Shown here piece by piece: positions 1-8,461 of a stretch of DNA of 24,494 bases. Each line of letters begins with the position of its first letter. The first letter of the stretch is position 1. Location of the stretch: assembly GCA_000436735.1 (NCBI GenBank), contig FR887118.1, positions 1 through 24,494 of the forward strand, read 5' to 3'. The position numbers and the translations under genes were made by a program. The notes beneath the pieces were generated by a model. It searched no databases, had not been told where the DNA came from, and worked only from the letters and a program-made list of their open reading frames with translations. This stretch comes from Firmicutes bacterium CAG:170 (GTDB taxonomy: Bacteria > Bacillota > Clostridia > Oscillospirales > Oscillospiraceae).

Positions 1-4
1 CAGA

Positions 5-57
5 GCGCACATACTCCCGTCAGGAGAGTATAAAAGTGCGCCCTTTGTTCCAAAGGG
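5..57 (-). terminator. Paired stem-loops downstream of the helicase remnant
   Basis: Just after the stop codon at 72-74 (minus strand) lies a 7-bp stem (41-47 with 51-57, loop of three bases). It is followed on the minus strand by CGCACTTTTATAC. A second, longer stem pairs GCGCAC plus ATACTC (5-16) with GAGTAT (26-31) and GTGCGC (36-41), with a four-A bulge. The placement fits a transcription terminator, but the T-tract is short, so the role is inferred. Confidence 0.4.
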
Positions 58-71
58 ATTCTTTCGTTGTC

Positions 72-557
72 CTACGCTTTTCGCAAGAAACCTTGCTGGA
101 ACGCACCGGGGAATTGGAATTTCTTTTCTTCGCTGCCAAAGGAAATCACGATCATACCTTTCTGTATGTTGACCACGGCCCCGGTTCCAAACGCCTTATG
201 TACTACGCTGACACCGGGGGCAATGTCGGAAACATCCACAGGTACAGGCTCCGACTTCTTCGGAGCGACTGGCGCGGGAGGCACATAGGCAGGACGATAG
301 GTAGGCACTGCATGGGTAGTCCTGCTCGGTACAATTGGCTTCTCGGATTCTTGACGAGAAACGATCTTTTTCTTTGGTACATTCTGAATTTCTTCGTCCT
401 CGTCATCCGGCACGGAGAAATAGGGTTTGTCCGGCAGATCATCCTCACGGGGAGCGGATGCGACCTCAGAGGTCAAAAGCTGCCCCGCCATCATGTCATA
501 ATCCTCACGCGATACCACGGTGCTGTAAAGTCCGACGCCTTCCCCGGCGTGGCGATC
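72..557 (-). pseudogene. C-terminal fragment of the DEAD/DEAH helicase, with SH3/Tudor-like tail
   Basis: This frame continues the helicase of 491-2670 after a frameshift near 550-560. The shifted frame reads GVGLYSTVVSREDYD, which I recall as the usual end of this helicase family. A proline- and charge-rich linker follows (about 70 residues). The last 50 residues carry a compact motif, VVHKAFGTGAVV ... FQFPGAFQQGFL, resembling the small beta-barrel (CarD/Tudor-like) tails of PcrA/UvrD-type helicases. The piece could be translated alone from the ATG at 518, but no ribosome site stands out, and the overlap with the helicase frame (491-518) fits one broken gene better. Domain naming is from memory of the family. 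Confidence 0.6.
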
Positions 558-2670
558 AATGCCTCATTGAACACGTTGAGGGATACCAGCAGCTCAAAGT
601 CTTTCACATCCAGACCGGTCACTTTCTTAAAAAGCTCCGGTTCCAGCTGCGTGATAACATCTTTCAGACTGTATTCCCGGTAGTCCGTCAGGTACATAAA
701 CACCGGAACGCGGGTTGCAAATTTGATGAGCTTTTCCTGAATCAGTTTGCGTTTGGACTTGTATTCCTTCTCGGCGTCCGAAAGCTCTTTTTTCTCCTTT
801 TGAGAAAGCTCCTTGCCCTCTTTCTTTGCCTTTTTGACGGATTCGGATTTGCTGATAATGGTCTGAATATCCGTGTTCAAGCTGCGGAAGCCCTCAATGC
901 GCATCAGCGCGTCCATAGCGTCCTGATTGGCGAGCAGACGTGCCAGCGTCTCGTTATCCACGTTTACCAGTAGCGCAGATTCCCAACGCTTCGCCAGCAG
1001 CGTAGCAGAGGTGCCAGCCATAGCAATGTCCAGAATTTCGGCGGCATTTACCTGCCGCATTGCGCTCCCATCATAGGCAAGCACTGGCAGGAAATTGATG
1101 AACTCCCCGACTTTCTTTTCAGGGTTGCTCTCCGCCACGTTCAACCGGCAGCTATAATCGGAAATCTGCTTCAATGCACGATCCAGCGCAAAGTCAAAGA
1201 CATAACACTCTTTTTTGATAATCTCTTTTTTACCGCTGTCGTTTGTGACCTCCCAAGGACTTTGTACGCGGAATGCCGCCTGAAAGTAGGTTTCCGGACT
1301 GGACAGATTGCGGAGCATGAAAATGCCTGTCCACGGCTTGATGGTAACGCCGGTGGTCAGTTTGCCGCAGGAGAGCGTGATCGTTTTGGTAGCCAGTGGA
1401 TCGCCCATCGACTTCCGTACCGGCTCCAACGCTTTCACGCCGATGCCTGCCTCTGTACCGGCGCAGACATTCACATGAAAATCGTGATAAAATGCGTTTT
1501 GCTTTTGCGACAGCAGATTTGCCATTGCATAGCAGGAAGCCACATTGGGCAGGAACCACAGCGTATGACTCAGAACGTTCAGAAGGCGTGTGTCCGAAAA
1601 CGGCATAGGCGGCTTTTGCGCCCCCAGCTTCAATTCATCGACGGTCGTTTCCAAATAAGAACCACGAATTAGATCGAGCCATTTCTGCACATAATCTTCA
1701 TAGACAAAATGCGCATCTTTGCCTTTGCCCTCGGCGGAGAAGAAAATGTTCAAGTCAAATTCGTCAAACTCGCCCTGTTTGGCAATTTGCTGGATGCTGT
1801 CCGGGATTTTATAGGTCAGCATGACCATTCGCGGTAGTGCCGCGTAGGGATTATCTTCGCCCACCCAGTTTTCTTTGGCGCGTTGTTCGTCGGAATACGT
1901 CCAGTTGTAAATCTGTTCTTCGATGAACTCGCCGGAGTTCAGAGCGCGGAACGGTGTGCCGGACAGATAGAGATAATAGGTCGTTGTAATGGGCAGCCAC
2001 GTTTCATCGTAGGCATTGCCGCGATCATATTTGCTTAGATCCTCGTCGTAGCTATCCTCATCCTGCTCAAACAGCTTTTTCGCGCTGTCCTTCCATGCGC
2101 CGAAGTGGTACTCATCGAAAATCACCAAATCCCAGTTGGTAGTATGCACCCACTCGTTATTGGCTTTGATGCCGCCAGTCGCTTTATTCACACCGAGAAA
2201 ATCCTGAAATGAGCCGAAGCAGACAATGGGCTTGTTCTTATCCGCACGCTGATACTGCAAATCCAGCGTGTCTTGCAGATTATTTGCATCGCGGGAGATA
2301 AACTGCCAGCCCTCAAAATCCACATGGCTGATCAAATCCTCGCGCCAAGCAGTCTTTACGGCGGGCTTGAAGGTCAGGATCAGGACACGGGTGAACTCCA
2401 TTTTCTTTGCCAGCTCATAGGAAGCAAAGGTTTTGCCGAAGCGCATCTTGGCGTTCCACAGAAATTTCGGTGTCCGCGTAGAGCCTTCTTCATAGGCAGA
2501 GCGGTAATAGGCGATTGTCCGATTGACGGCATCCTCCTGCTCCGGGCGCATACGGAATACCTGCGTTCGGTTTTCATCGTTAGTGGTATGATTGCGGACT
2601 GCGATGATTGCCGCACGCACATCGTCCACCGTGCATTTGAACCATTCGCCGCCCATGCCGCTAACATCAT
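491..2670 (-). pseudogene. DEAD/DEAH (type III restriction-like) helicase, N-terminally replaced and frameshifted
   Basis: This is a large SF2 helicase of the kind found next to restriction or GIY-YIG nuclease modules in Clostridia. Visible motifs in order are the Q-like MRPEQ, Walker A (WNAKMRFGKTF), Walker B DEYH (VIFDEYHFGAW), motif III SGTPFRAL, and a motif VI-like FQAAFRVQ. A lysine-rich coiled segment (KKAKKEGKELSQKEKKEL) sits late in the protein. Relatives, as I recall them, have several hundred more N-terminal residues. Here the helicase begins abruptly at about GEWFKCTVDD, joined in frame to a UvrD fragment. The frame ends with an aberrant tail (ATPGKASDFT...) after a shift near 555, and the true C-terminus continues in another frame at 72-557. 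It would be an ATP-dependent DNA translocase with no nuclease domain visible. Likely inactive as it stands. Confidence 0.75.
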
Positions 2671-3134
2671 ATTCAGCTTTCAGCCTTGACGGTGTGAAGC
2701 CGCAGGGATTTCTGTACCCAAGAGATCGAAACGCCGCATCAATTGTATCAGAATCGTTCACCAGATAATTGGAGACTGGGCGAAGCTCATCCGGCAATGC
2801 ATACAGAAAATGGTCGAGGATACTTTTTGCGAATGCGTCATATGTCATCGACATAAATCTACCCTTTACATCTTCTCCGCATCGTTTTTCCACGCGCTCT
2901 TTCAAATTCTGCGCAGCATCCGTCTTGAAGCTAATAGCAAGTATCTTTTGGGGCTCCTCACACTGATTCGTCTGAAACAGAAATGCTGCTTTTGCGCCAG
3001 CAATTCCGTTTTTCCAGCGCCGGACCAGCAATGACCAGTACATGCCTGTCGCTACAGCGAACGGCTGTATCCGCTGCTTCCTCCAACGAGATCCCGTCGC
3101 AAGGCAGCCATTTGTCAGGATGTACAATTCTCAT
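2660..3134 (-). pseudogene. UvrD-like helicase N-terminal fragment (GajB-like), frameshifted in Walker A
   Basis: The start is the ATG at 3134, with AAGGTG six bases upstream. It overlaps the end of the TOPRIM gene by about 20 bases, so the two were translationally coupled. The first 40 codons read MRIVHPDKWLPCDG ... HVLVIAGP, then the frame breaks. Adding one G near 3018-3022 restores GPGAGKTELLAQKAAFLF, a textbook SF1 Walker A and helix. The next frame continues with ILAISFKTDAAQNLKERV (motif Ia) and TYDAFAKSILD, typical of UvrD. After about 155 residues, at FTPSRLKAEYD, it is fused to the DEAD/DEAH helicase. Most of the SF1 core is missing. With the OLD-type TOPRIM gene upstream, it resembles GajB of Gabija. 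The one-base loss could be real decay or a sequencing error. Confidence 0.7.
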
Positions 3135-4158
3135 TCTTATCACCTTTTATAATGTGATCAGCTGCTTCAATTAAACGTTGCAAAACCGGCGGTGTATTTT
3201 CTTTTAACTCCTCGTCGCTTAATTGAGATAGCGCCGCAATATGTGTAGACGGTTTCCCTCTGTTCAAGAAGAAATACGTGTACCATACCATGAGCTTTTG
3301 CTGTTCGGGCGTGTAAGTATGTCCATCGCTGCCACCTTCTTTTAGTGTACTTTTCACAGCTTTCAAGATTCGATCTTCATACTCTGGATACGATTCACCG
3401 TCATTCTCGATTTCTGTAATGCGCTCTTTCTTTCCACTCTGGGCAATATCAATACGAGGCCCTTCTCTCATATCCAAAGTTGCCTTATATGTATCCCCCA
3501 TCTGTTCCAGCATCATAAAATCAATATCCAGTGGTGCAGAAAAGAAAACATTATATTTTTCAAGCCATGCTATCCAAGTCTGCATTGTTGTCGTATCAGA
3601 TACATCCCGGTCGGACATCCCTTCGAGTTGGGAATCGGTTAGGATTCCGTTGGCAGTGCTGAGTAATACATTTCTGTCGTGCCCATTCGCAATGAGCTGC
3701 TCAAGCACATATTTGATACGTCCCCAACCACCGCCATCTCGTTCCCGATCTAAATCGAGCAATGTAATATGCGGGATTTCCAAATCATTCAGCAGTCTCC
3801 AGAAATGGTTGACATGCCGACCGCCAAGCGGAACAATTGATATTCCGCTAACATCTGTACTGCCATTCATAGCTTCCCAATACTTTGGCAGGATTATTTC
3901 TTCGCTATCGCCCTCTCCCAAAATAACGAGTTTTGCAAAATACAGTTCCGGATAGGCTCTCACCGCTTCCTTGATGTATTTAAATCGATCCCAATACACG
4001 CTGCCAATTCGTCCTGTGTAAGATGGCACCGCTTTCGCAGTTTCCGGACATTCTCCCCAAGCTGAATATATAACAAATGGTCTGAGTGGATATATTCTTC
4101 TTTGTATTTCGTCATCTGTTACCATTAGTTTGTCATATTTTCCCCTTTTTGTAAACAT
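3115..4158 (-). pseudogene. OLD-family TOPRIM nuclease, C-terminal half (GajA-like)
   Basis: The 347-residue frame carries a TOPRIM domain. LVILGEGDSEEIILP (about residues 96-110) holds the conserved Glu, VPLGGRHVNHFWRLL follows, and LLDLDRERDGGG holds the DxD metal site. This is the nuclease half of OLD-family proteins. The N-terminal ABC-type ATPase (Walker A and signature) that such proteins need is absent: the upstream frame is closed by a TGA at 4180-4182, only seven codons before the ATG. No clear ribosome site precedes the ATG. The galK remnant ends 37 bases upstream. The downstream overlap with a UvrD-like gene is the Gabija arrangement (GajA nuclease, GajB helicase). GajA-type proteins are usually nearly twice this length, so I read this as a 5'-truncated relic. 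A TOPRIM-only protein is the alternative. Confidence 0.7.
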
Positions 4159-4195
4159 CGGCAGCGACGTATTTTTACGTCAAAATCCCCGTATT

Positions 4196-5092
4196 TTATC
4201 CTGTAATACGGAGTTCATGGCAGCAATCATCGCCTAGAACCGATGCAACATCTGCTCTGAACTGCGCAAACTTCCCACTTGGCACAAACGCTAGAACTGT
4301 TCCCGCAAATCCGCCGCCGTGGACGCGGACGGCTCCCTCACCGCCGAGCAGCTTCCTGCACAGCGCCAGCGTGAGGGCCATCTCCTGATGGGCCGTTGCG
4401 CCGAGCGGCGTGATATTCTGCAAGAGCTCCCATGATGCGTTGCCGGATTCATTGACGTAGTTCAAGAACGCTGCAAAATTGTCATTTCTCAGCGCCCGCA
4501 CCTGCATCTGTACGCGCCGGTTCTCATCGAAGAAGTGCATCGCGCGAAGGACGGCGCGGTCGCCTGCCGCCTTACGCACTTCTGCAAGCCTTGCATAAAA
4601 ATCTCGCTCGTCCACATCGCGCAGAACAGCCTTTCCGAAGTACGCTGCAACATTTTTCATCTCTGCCGGAATTGCTGCATATTCAGCCGTCAGATCGGCG
4701 TGATCCGCGCCGGAGTCGATGATGCAGATCGTATAGCCGCAGTGCGCAAAATCATAATCGATCTTTTCGATGTTCGGCTGTGCCGGGATTGCAAAATCGA
4801 TAAAGACCAAGCCGCCGACGCTGGATGCCATTTGATCCATCAAGCCGCATGGCTTGCCGAAATACACGTTCTCTGCATACTGCCCGATCTGTGCGATTTC
4901 AATGGCGGAAACCGCATTGTTTGCGAATAGACCGTTCAGGATTCTGCCAATCAGCACCTCAAACGCTGCCGAGCTGGACAGCCCCGAGCCGGGCAGCACG
5001 GTCGACTTGACTTTTGCGTCAAAACCGGCGAGCTTGTAGCCACGCTGGGCAAACGCCGCCGCCACACCGCGAATCAATGCAGCGGTGGTATT
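4196..5092 (-). pseudogene. galK: Galactokinase, 5'-truncated
   Basis: The frame encodes the last roughly 300 residues of a GHMP-family galactokinase, which phosphorylates galactose in the Leloir pathway. GSGLSSSAAFE (ATP-binding motif 2), GQYAENVYFGKPCGLMDQMAS, and RVHGGGFAGTVLAF (motif 3) are all present, and the C-terminus looks complete. The first 100 or so residues, including the N-terminal galactose-binding signature, are missing. Translation of galK sequence begins at NTTAALIRGV (5092), where it is joined to the start of galE in a different frame, so no start codon or ribosome site serves it. It cannot make a working kinase. Confidence 0.85.
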
Positions 5093-5150
5093 CTTTCACA
5101 GTGTGGCTGCCAATGTAGCCTGCACCGCCCAAAACCAGAATTGTTTTCAT
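5019..5150 (-). pseudogene. galE: UDP-glucose 4-epimerase, first 18 codons only
   Basis: From the ATG at 5150 the frame reads MKTILVLGGAGYIGSHTV, the NAD-binding Rossmann start (GxxGxxG) of GalE. AGAGGAAGG lies about ten bases upstream. After HTV (5097) the frame runs into galK sequence out of phase and stops at a TGA at 5019-5021, giving a 43-residue product. A deletion removed nearly all of galE and the 5' part of galK, which were evidently adjacent in the order galE-galK. Confidence 0.85.
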
Positions 5151-5345
5151 CTTATATGTTCCTTCCTCTGTTCAATATCTCAGCCCTCACTCCATCTGTT
5201 AAGCATTGCTCATATGCTGAAACGCAGAAGATTCGCACTTCTGCTCCTCCCCATATGATCCGGATTGTCACCGCCAGATGAGATTTTTTCGTTATCACTA
5301 TGTTGTGGCTGCCATCAATGTGCTCTGCAGCGCTGATTGGCAGAA
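5151..5345 (-). other. Leader between esterase and galE start
   Basis: About 195 bases with no gene. A short stem (CAGAAG with CTTCTG) lies in the middle, and the galE ribosome site AGAGGAAGG is near 5160. I see no convincing promoter. The spacing suggests galE once had its own transcription start rather than tight coupling to the esterase. Confidence 0.4.
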
Positions 5346-6167
5346 TCACCTTTGCTCGACCGCGCCGGTTCGTTCCAGCCAGCTGCACGCCAGCTCCAGC
5401 CATGGGACGCAGGCGGGGCAGATGCTGCGGCCGTTTGCACCCTCTGTGAGTCTTGTCCCGAGGCTGAGACCGTGCGCTCCAGTCGAGAAGATATGCAATT
5501 CCTGCGGAATATGTTTCTCGCGAAGAGCACAGGAGAGAAGCAGCGTATTCTCAACTGGAACAGTGGCATCCGTTTCCGTCGCCCACAGGAAGCAGGACGG
5601 CATTTTTTCATGGACCAGCTTTTCAATGGAAAGCGCGTCCTGCTTTGCGATGTCTGCGTCCGCTCCGAGCAGATTCTGAAACGACTCGCGATGTGCATAT
5701 TGTCCCGCTGTGATGACCGGATACGCAAGCAGCAGCTTGTCCGGACGTATCTGTTCGGGCGAAAGCCCGGTCAGCTCCTGCAAAAACGCTGCGTTCCAAA
5801 AAACGCCCAGACACGCCGCAAGATGACCGCCGGCGGAAAATCCGAGCACCGAGACCGCTTCCGGGTCGATCGCATACTGAACGGCGTGCTCACGCGCCCA
5901 CGCGACTGTCTTCGCAAGTGCGCACAGCGCAGCCGGATAGCGAACCGGCGCGACCGGATAGCGGAGGACGATCGTGTGATAGCCGTGTGCAGAAAACGCG
6001 AGCGCCACCGGTTCTGCCTCACGATCGCTTACGAAGCGATAAGCCCCTCCGGGGCAGATCACAAGAAGCGGACGCTTTTTGCTGTAGGGGAGTTCAGGGG
6101 AAAAGGATTGAAACAGCGCGTCAAAATAGCCAAGATTTTCACCGAGCTGGATCCGAAATTGATGCAT
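5346..6167 (-). CDS. Alpha/beta-hydrolase esterase (BD-FAE/acetyl-esterase-like)
   Basis: 273 residues from the ATG at 6167, chosen because AAAGGAAGG lies about eight bases upstream; a longer frame exists but starts inside non-coding sequence. PLLVICPGGAYRFVSDRE gives the oxyanion-hole HGGG-like turn (here PGGAY). SVLGFSAGGHLAA holds the GxSxG nucleophile. ATETDATVP gives the probable acid, and TGAHGLSLG the catalytic His. No signal peptide, so cytoplasmic. The family includes carbohydrate acetyl- and feruloyl-esterases often encoded with sugar transporters. Being last in the minus-strand arm of a sugar locus, it probably removes acyl groups from imported oligosaccharides. The substrate is not known. 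Confidence 0.8.
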   Translation of the reverse strand: MHQFRIQLGENLGYFDALFQSFSPELPYSKKRPLLVICPGGAYRFVSDREAEPVALAFSAHGYHTIVLRYPVAPVRYPAALCALAKTVAWAREHAVQYAIDPEAVSVLGFSAGGHLAACLGVFWNAAFLQELTGLSPEQIRPDKLLLAYPVITAGQYAHRESFQNLLGADADIAKQDALSIEKLVHEKMPSCFLWATETDATVPVENTLLLSCALREKHIPQELHIFSTGAHGLSLGTRLTEGANGRSICPACVPWLELACSWLERTGAVEQR

Positions 6168-6206
6168 GAATTGCCTTCCTTTCGTATTTTTACCGCATTG
6201 CGGCAA

Positions 6207-6237
6207 CGAGCGAAGCGAACATCTGCCGCTTCGCTCG
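6207..6237. repeat. Perfect 11-bp inverted repeat between regulator and esterase genes
   Basis: CGAGCGAAGCG (6207-6217) pairs perfectly with 6227-6237, with a nine-base loop. A T-run (6241-6245) follows only on the plus strand, where no gene needs it. A second small stem (CCGCATTGCGG, 6193-6203) lies beside it. On the minus-strand transcript it may be a processing or attenuation hairpin between the LacI-SBP gene and the esterase gene. Confidence 0.5.
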
Positions 6238-6253
6238 CCTGTTTTTCTGTAGG

Positions 6254-8443
6254 TCAAAGTTGCCCGAAATTTCTGTCGTATTCTGCCTGTGCCCAATCGA
6301 GCGCCTGTTCGGGAGACTGTATCCCGCGGCAGGCGTTTTTGACTGCGACGCCGATGATGTTCAAAAACGTGCGCTCATCAAATGGCGTCAGATCTCCGCG
6401 CGGACGCCGGTAGCCCTGTGCAAAGGAAAAGCTCTCACTTGCAAGGGACAGCCACGGATAACTGTCCAGAAGCGAATAGTTCTCATAGGTCCGCTTCTGC
6501 GCGGGTGCGCTTCCCAGATAGGTTAGGGCGGAGGCGACGGGTTCCTGACAGAGCCACTTCAGGAAACGCAGAGCAGAATCCTTTTTGCTGCTGAACTTCG
6601 AGATACCGAGTGATGCACCGCCCAGAACGGGGTTGTGTCCCGGAACGAACGTATAGCCGATGTTGTCCGAAACGACGGTGTCTCCTTTCAGAAGATCGGA
6701 GGCATAGTTGCTGTACAGGATTGCCATCGCGAGCTCACCGGAGGCAAAGCTGCGGGCCGTGTCTGTCCACCAGTCCGTTCCGGATACCGGCGCATAGCCG
6801 CGCAGCTCGACAAGCTGGCGCATGGCCTCCTGCCCGGCGGCATCGTTCAGACGGACGCGCCCGTCGGCTTCGTATAGGTTCTGGTGCTTTTCCAGATAGC
6901 GCGCCATAAATTCGGAGCCTGCAACGCCGATGCTTCCGAGCGTCAGACTTGCGCCATAAGGGACCGGTGACTGCGGATTGAGCTGCCTTGTAAAGAAGGC
7001 GGCGATGTGATTAAACTGCTCGAACGTTTCCGGCGGCAGCAGTTCGCAGCGAAAACGCTCCTGATATACACGCCGGAGCACATTGCTCTCAAACAGGTCC
7101 TTGCGGTAATACAGAAGCTGGACGCTGGGGCTGAACGGAAGCGCGTATATTTCGTTTCCAATCATGGCGTATCGCCGGGAAACGCCATCGAGAAACTGCG
7201 GCAAAAGCGCGTCGATCTCCGTGTCCAGCTCACGCAGCGGGCACAGCAGCTTTTCGGCAAACCACGACAGGAACGTGATGTCAATGCGGAGAATGTCAAA
7301 CGCCGCGCCGCCTGTGGTAGACAAGATCTCGTAGATCTCGTCGTAGGAAAAGACTGAAATATTGATTGGCACGCCGGTGTTCTGCGTGTATAGCCGGGCG
7401 AGGCTTTGCGTTGCGTGCGCCTCCGGCCCGTTCAGCATCAGCAGATTCAGGGCCTCTCCGGAGGGAGCAGGACGCACTGCAGGGCTCCAATCCCGAAAGC
7501 CGTCGCTGCGCAGGATAAGCTCGCAGGGACGGTCGTGCGCCTCTTTCAGCTGCCGGATCAGCTGCCCGGCGGCGGAATGCCCCAGCAGGCGGTCGTTCAG
7601 CTCGTATTTTATAAATCGCTTTTCCGGGAGCGTACACAGGGGCGACATTGTATAGATCGGAGCCTGCGCCAACTCCGGGAAGAAGCTGCTGCAAAGCTCC
7701 GCGGATGCCTCTGCGATGGAGGACTCCGACGCGAACAGCGCCGGAAGCTCTGTGATCTCACCAAAAAAGCGCAGCATTTTCTGGCTTCGCTGCTGCTCAC
7801 TCGTCCGAAGCTCGCGGACGTGCGCCCGCTGAACGTCAGAAAGTGCGCTGTAAAAGCCCGCCCGAAAGTCCAGCTCTTTGGAGTTTTCGGCTTTTCCGGT
7901 CAGCAGCACGATCGGCTTTCCCTGCGCGGCAGCCTTTTTCCCCAACGCCTCGCCTGCCCTGCGGTAGTCAAAGCCGATATAATTGGAATCGCCGGAGGAA
8001 CGCCGTTCCAGAAAAAGAAGCTGCTCCGGCGCGAATCCGGCATCATGGTATGCGGCGGACTGCGCGCCCAAACAGGAGATCACAGCAACACCCGCTGCCA
8101 TTTCGGAGCGCAGGCGGCTGATGATCTGTGTTTCCTTGATTGGGCTGTCGTCGGTCAGATAGAGGCTTACCGTATAGCCGGATTTTTCCGCCGCAATACG
8201 GAAGCTTGTGTAGATGTCATCGTATTCTCTGAAACGGATATTCGGGATCACCAGCGCAAGAATATCGCTGGAGCCCTTGCGCAGGAGCTTTGCGCGCTCG
8301 TTGACAGCGTAGCCGAGCTGGGCTGCCGCCGCTTCCACAAGCCGTATTTTCTCGCTGCTGACATTTCCGCGCCCGTTCAAAACATTGGAGACGGTTCCCT
8401 GCGATACACCGGCAAGCGCTGCAATATCTTTCAGTGTAGCCAT
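6254..8443 (-). CDS. LacI-family regulator fused to an ABC solute-binding domain
   Basis: 729 residues from the ATG at 8443, preceded by GCGAGG; the in-frame start six codons upstream lies before this site. Residues 1-50 are a LacI helix-turn-helix (MATLKDIAALAGVSQGTVSNVL ending YAVNERAK). Residues about 60-325 are a periplasmic-binding-protein-like LacI sensor (ILALVIPNIRF ... LRSDGFRDW). Residues about 330-729 are a complete extracellular-type sugar-binding fold: NLLMLNGPEAHA, FDILRIDITFL, YALPFSPSVQLLYYRKDLFE, then a C-terminal half with LGGASLGISKFSSKKDSALRFLKWL. No signal peptide or lipobox lies before that domain, so it works in the cytoplasm. Ordinary LacI proteins are about 340 residues. 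It lies 18 bases after the GDPD gene and probably binds the TTGAMACGTKTCAA operators at 10083 and 10182. Both binding folds may sense transported sugar; this is inferred. Confidence 0.88.
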   Translation of the reverse strand: MATLKDIAALAGVSQGTVSNVLNGRGNVSSEKIRLVEAAAAQLGYAVNERAKLLRKGSSDILALVIPNIRFREYDDIYTSFRIAAEKSGYTVSLYLTDDSPIKETQIISRLRSEMAAGVAVISCLGAQSAAYHDAGFAPEQLLFLERRSSGDSNYIGFDYRRAGEALGKKAAAQGKPIVLLTGKAENSKELDFRAGFYSALSDVQRAHVRELRTSEQQRSQKMLRFFGEITELPALFASESSIAEASAELCSSFFPELAQAPIYTMSPLCTLPEKRFIKYELNDRLLGHSAAGQLIRQLKEAHDRPCELILRSDGFRDWSPAVRPAPSGEALNLLMLNGPEAHATQSLARLYTQNTGVPINISVFSYDEIYEILSTTGGAAFDILRIDITFLSWFAEKLLCPLRELDTEIDALLPQFLDGVSRRYAMIGNEIYALPFSPSVQLLYYRKDLFESNVLRRVYQERFRCELLPPETFEQFNHIAAFFTRQLNPQSPVPYGASLTLGSIGVAGSEFMARYLEKHQNLYEADGRVRLNDAAGQEAMRQLVELRGYAPVSGTDWWTDTARSFASGELAMAILYSNYASDLLKGDTVVSDNIGYTFVPGHNPVLGGASLGISKFSSKKDSALRFLKWLCQEPVASALTYLGSAPAQKRTYENYSLLDSYPWLSLASESFSFAQGYRRPRGDLTPFDERTFLNIIGVAVKNACRGIQSPEQALDWAQAEYDRNFGQL

Positions 8444-8461
8444 ATCGTTACCTCGCCGCAA

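Noticed and set aside
5337..6413. Long plus-strand open frame opposite the esterase and the end of the LacI-SBP gene
   Set aside because: It spans two genuine minus-strand genes and their intergenic region, with no recognisable domain.
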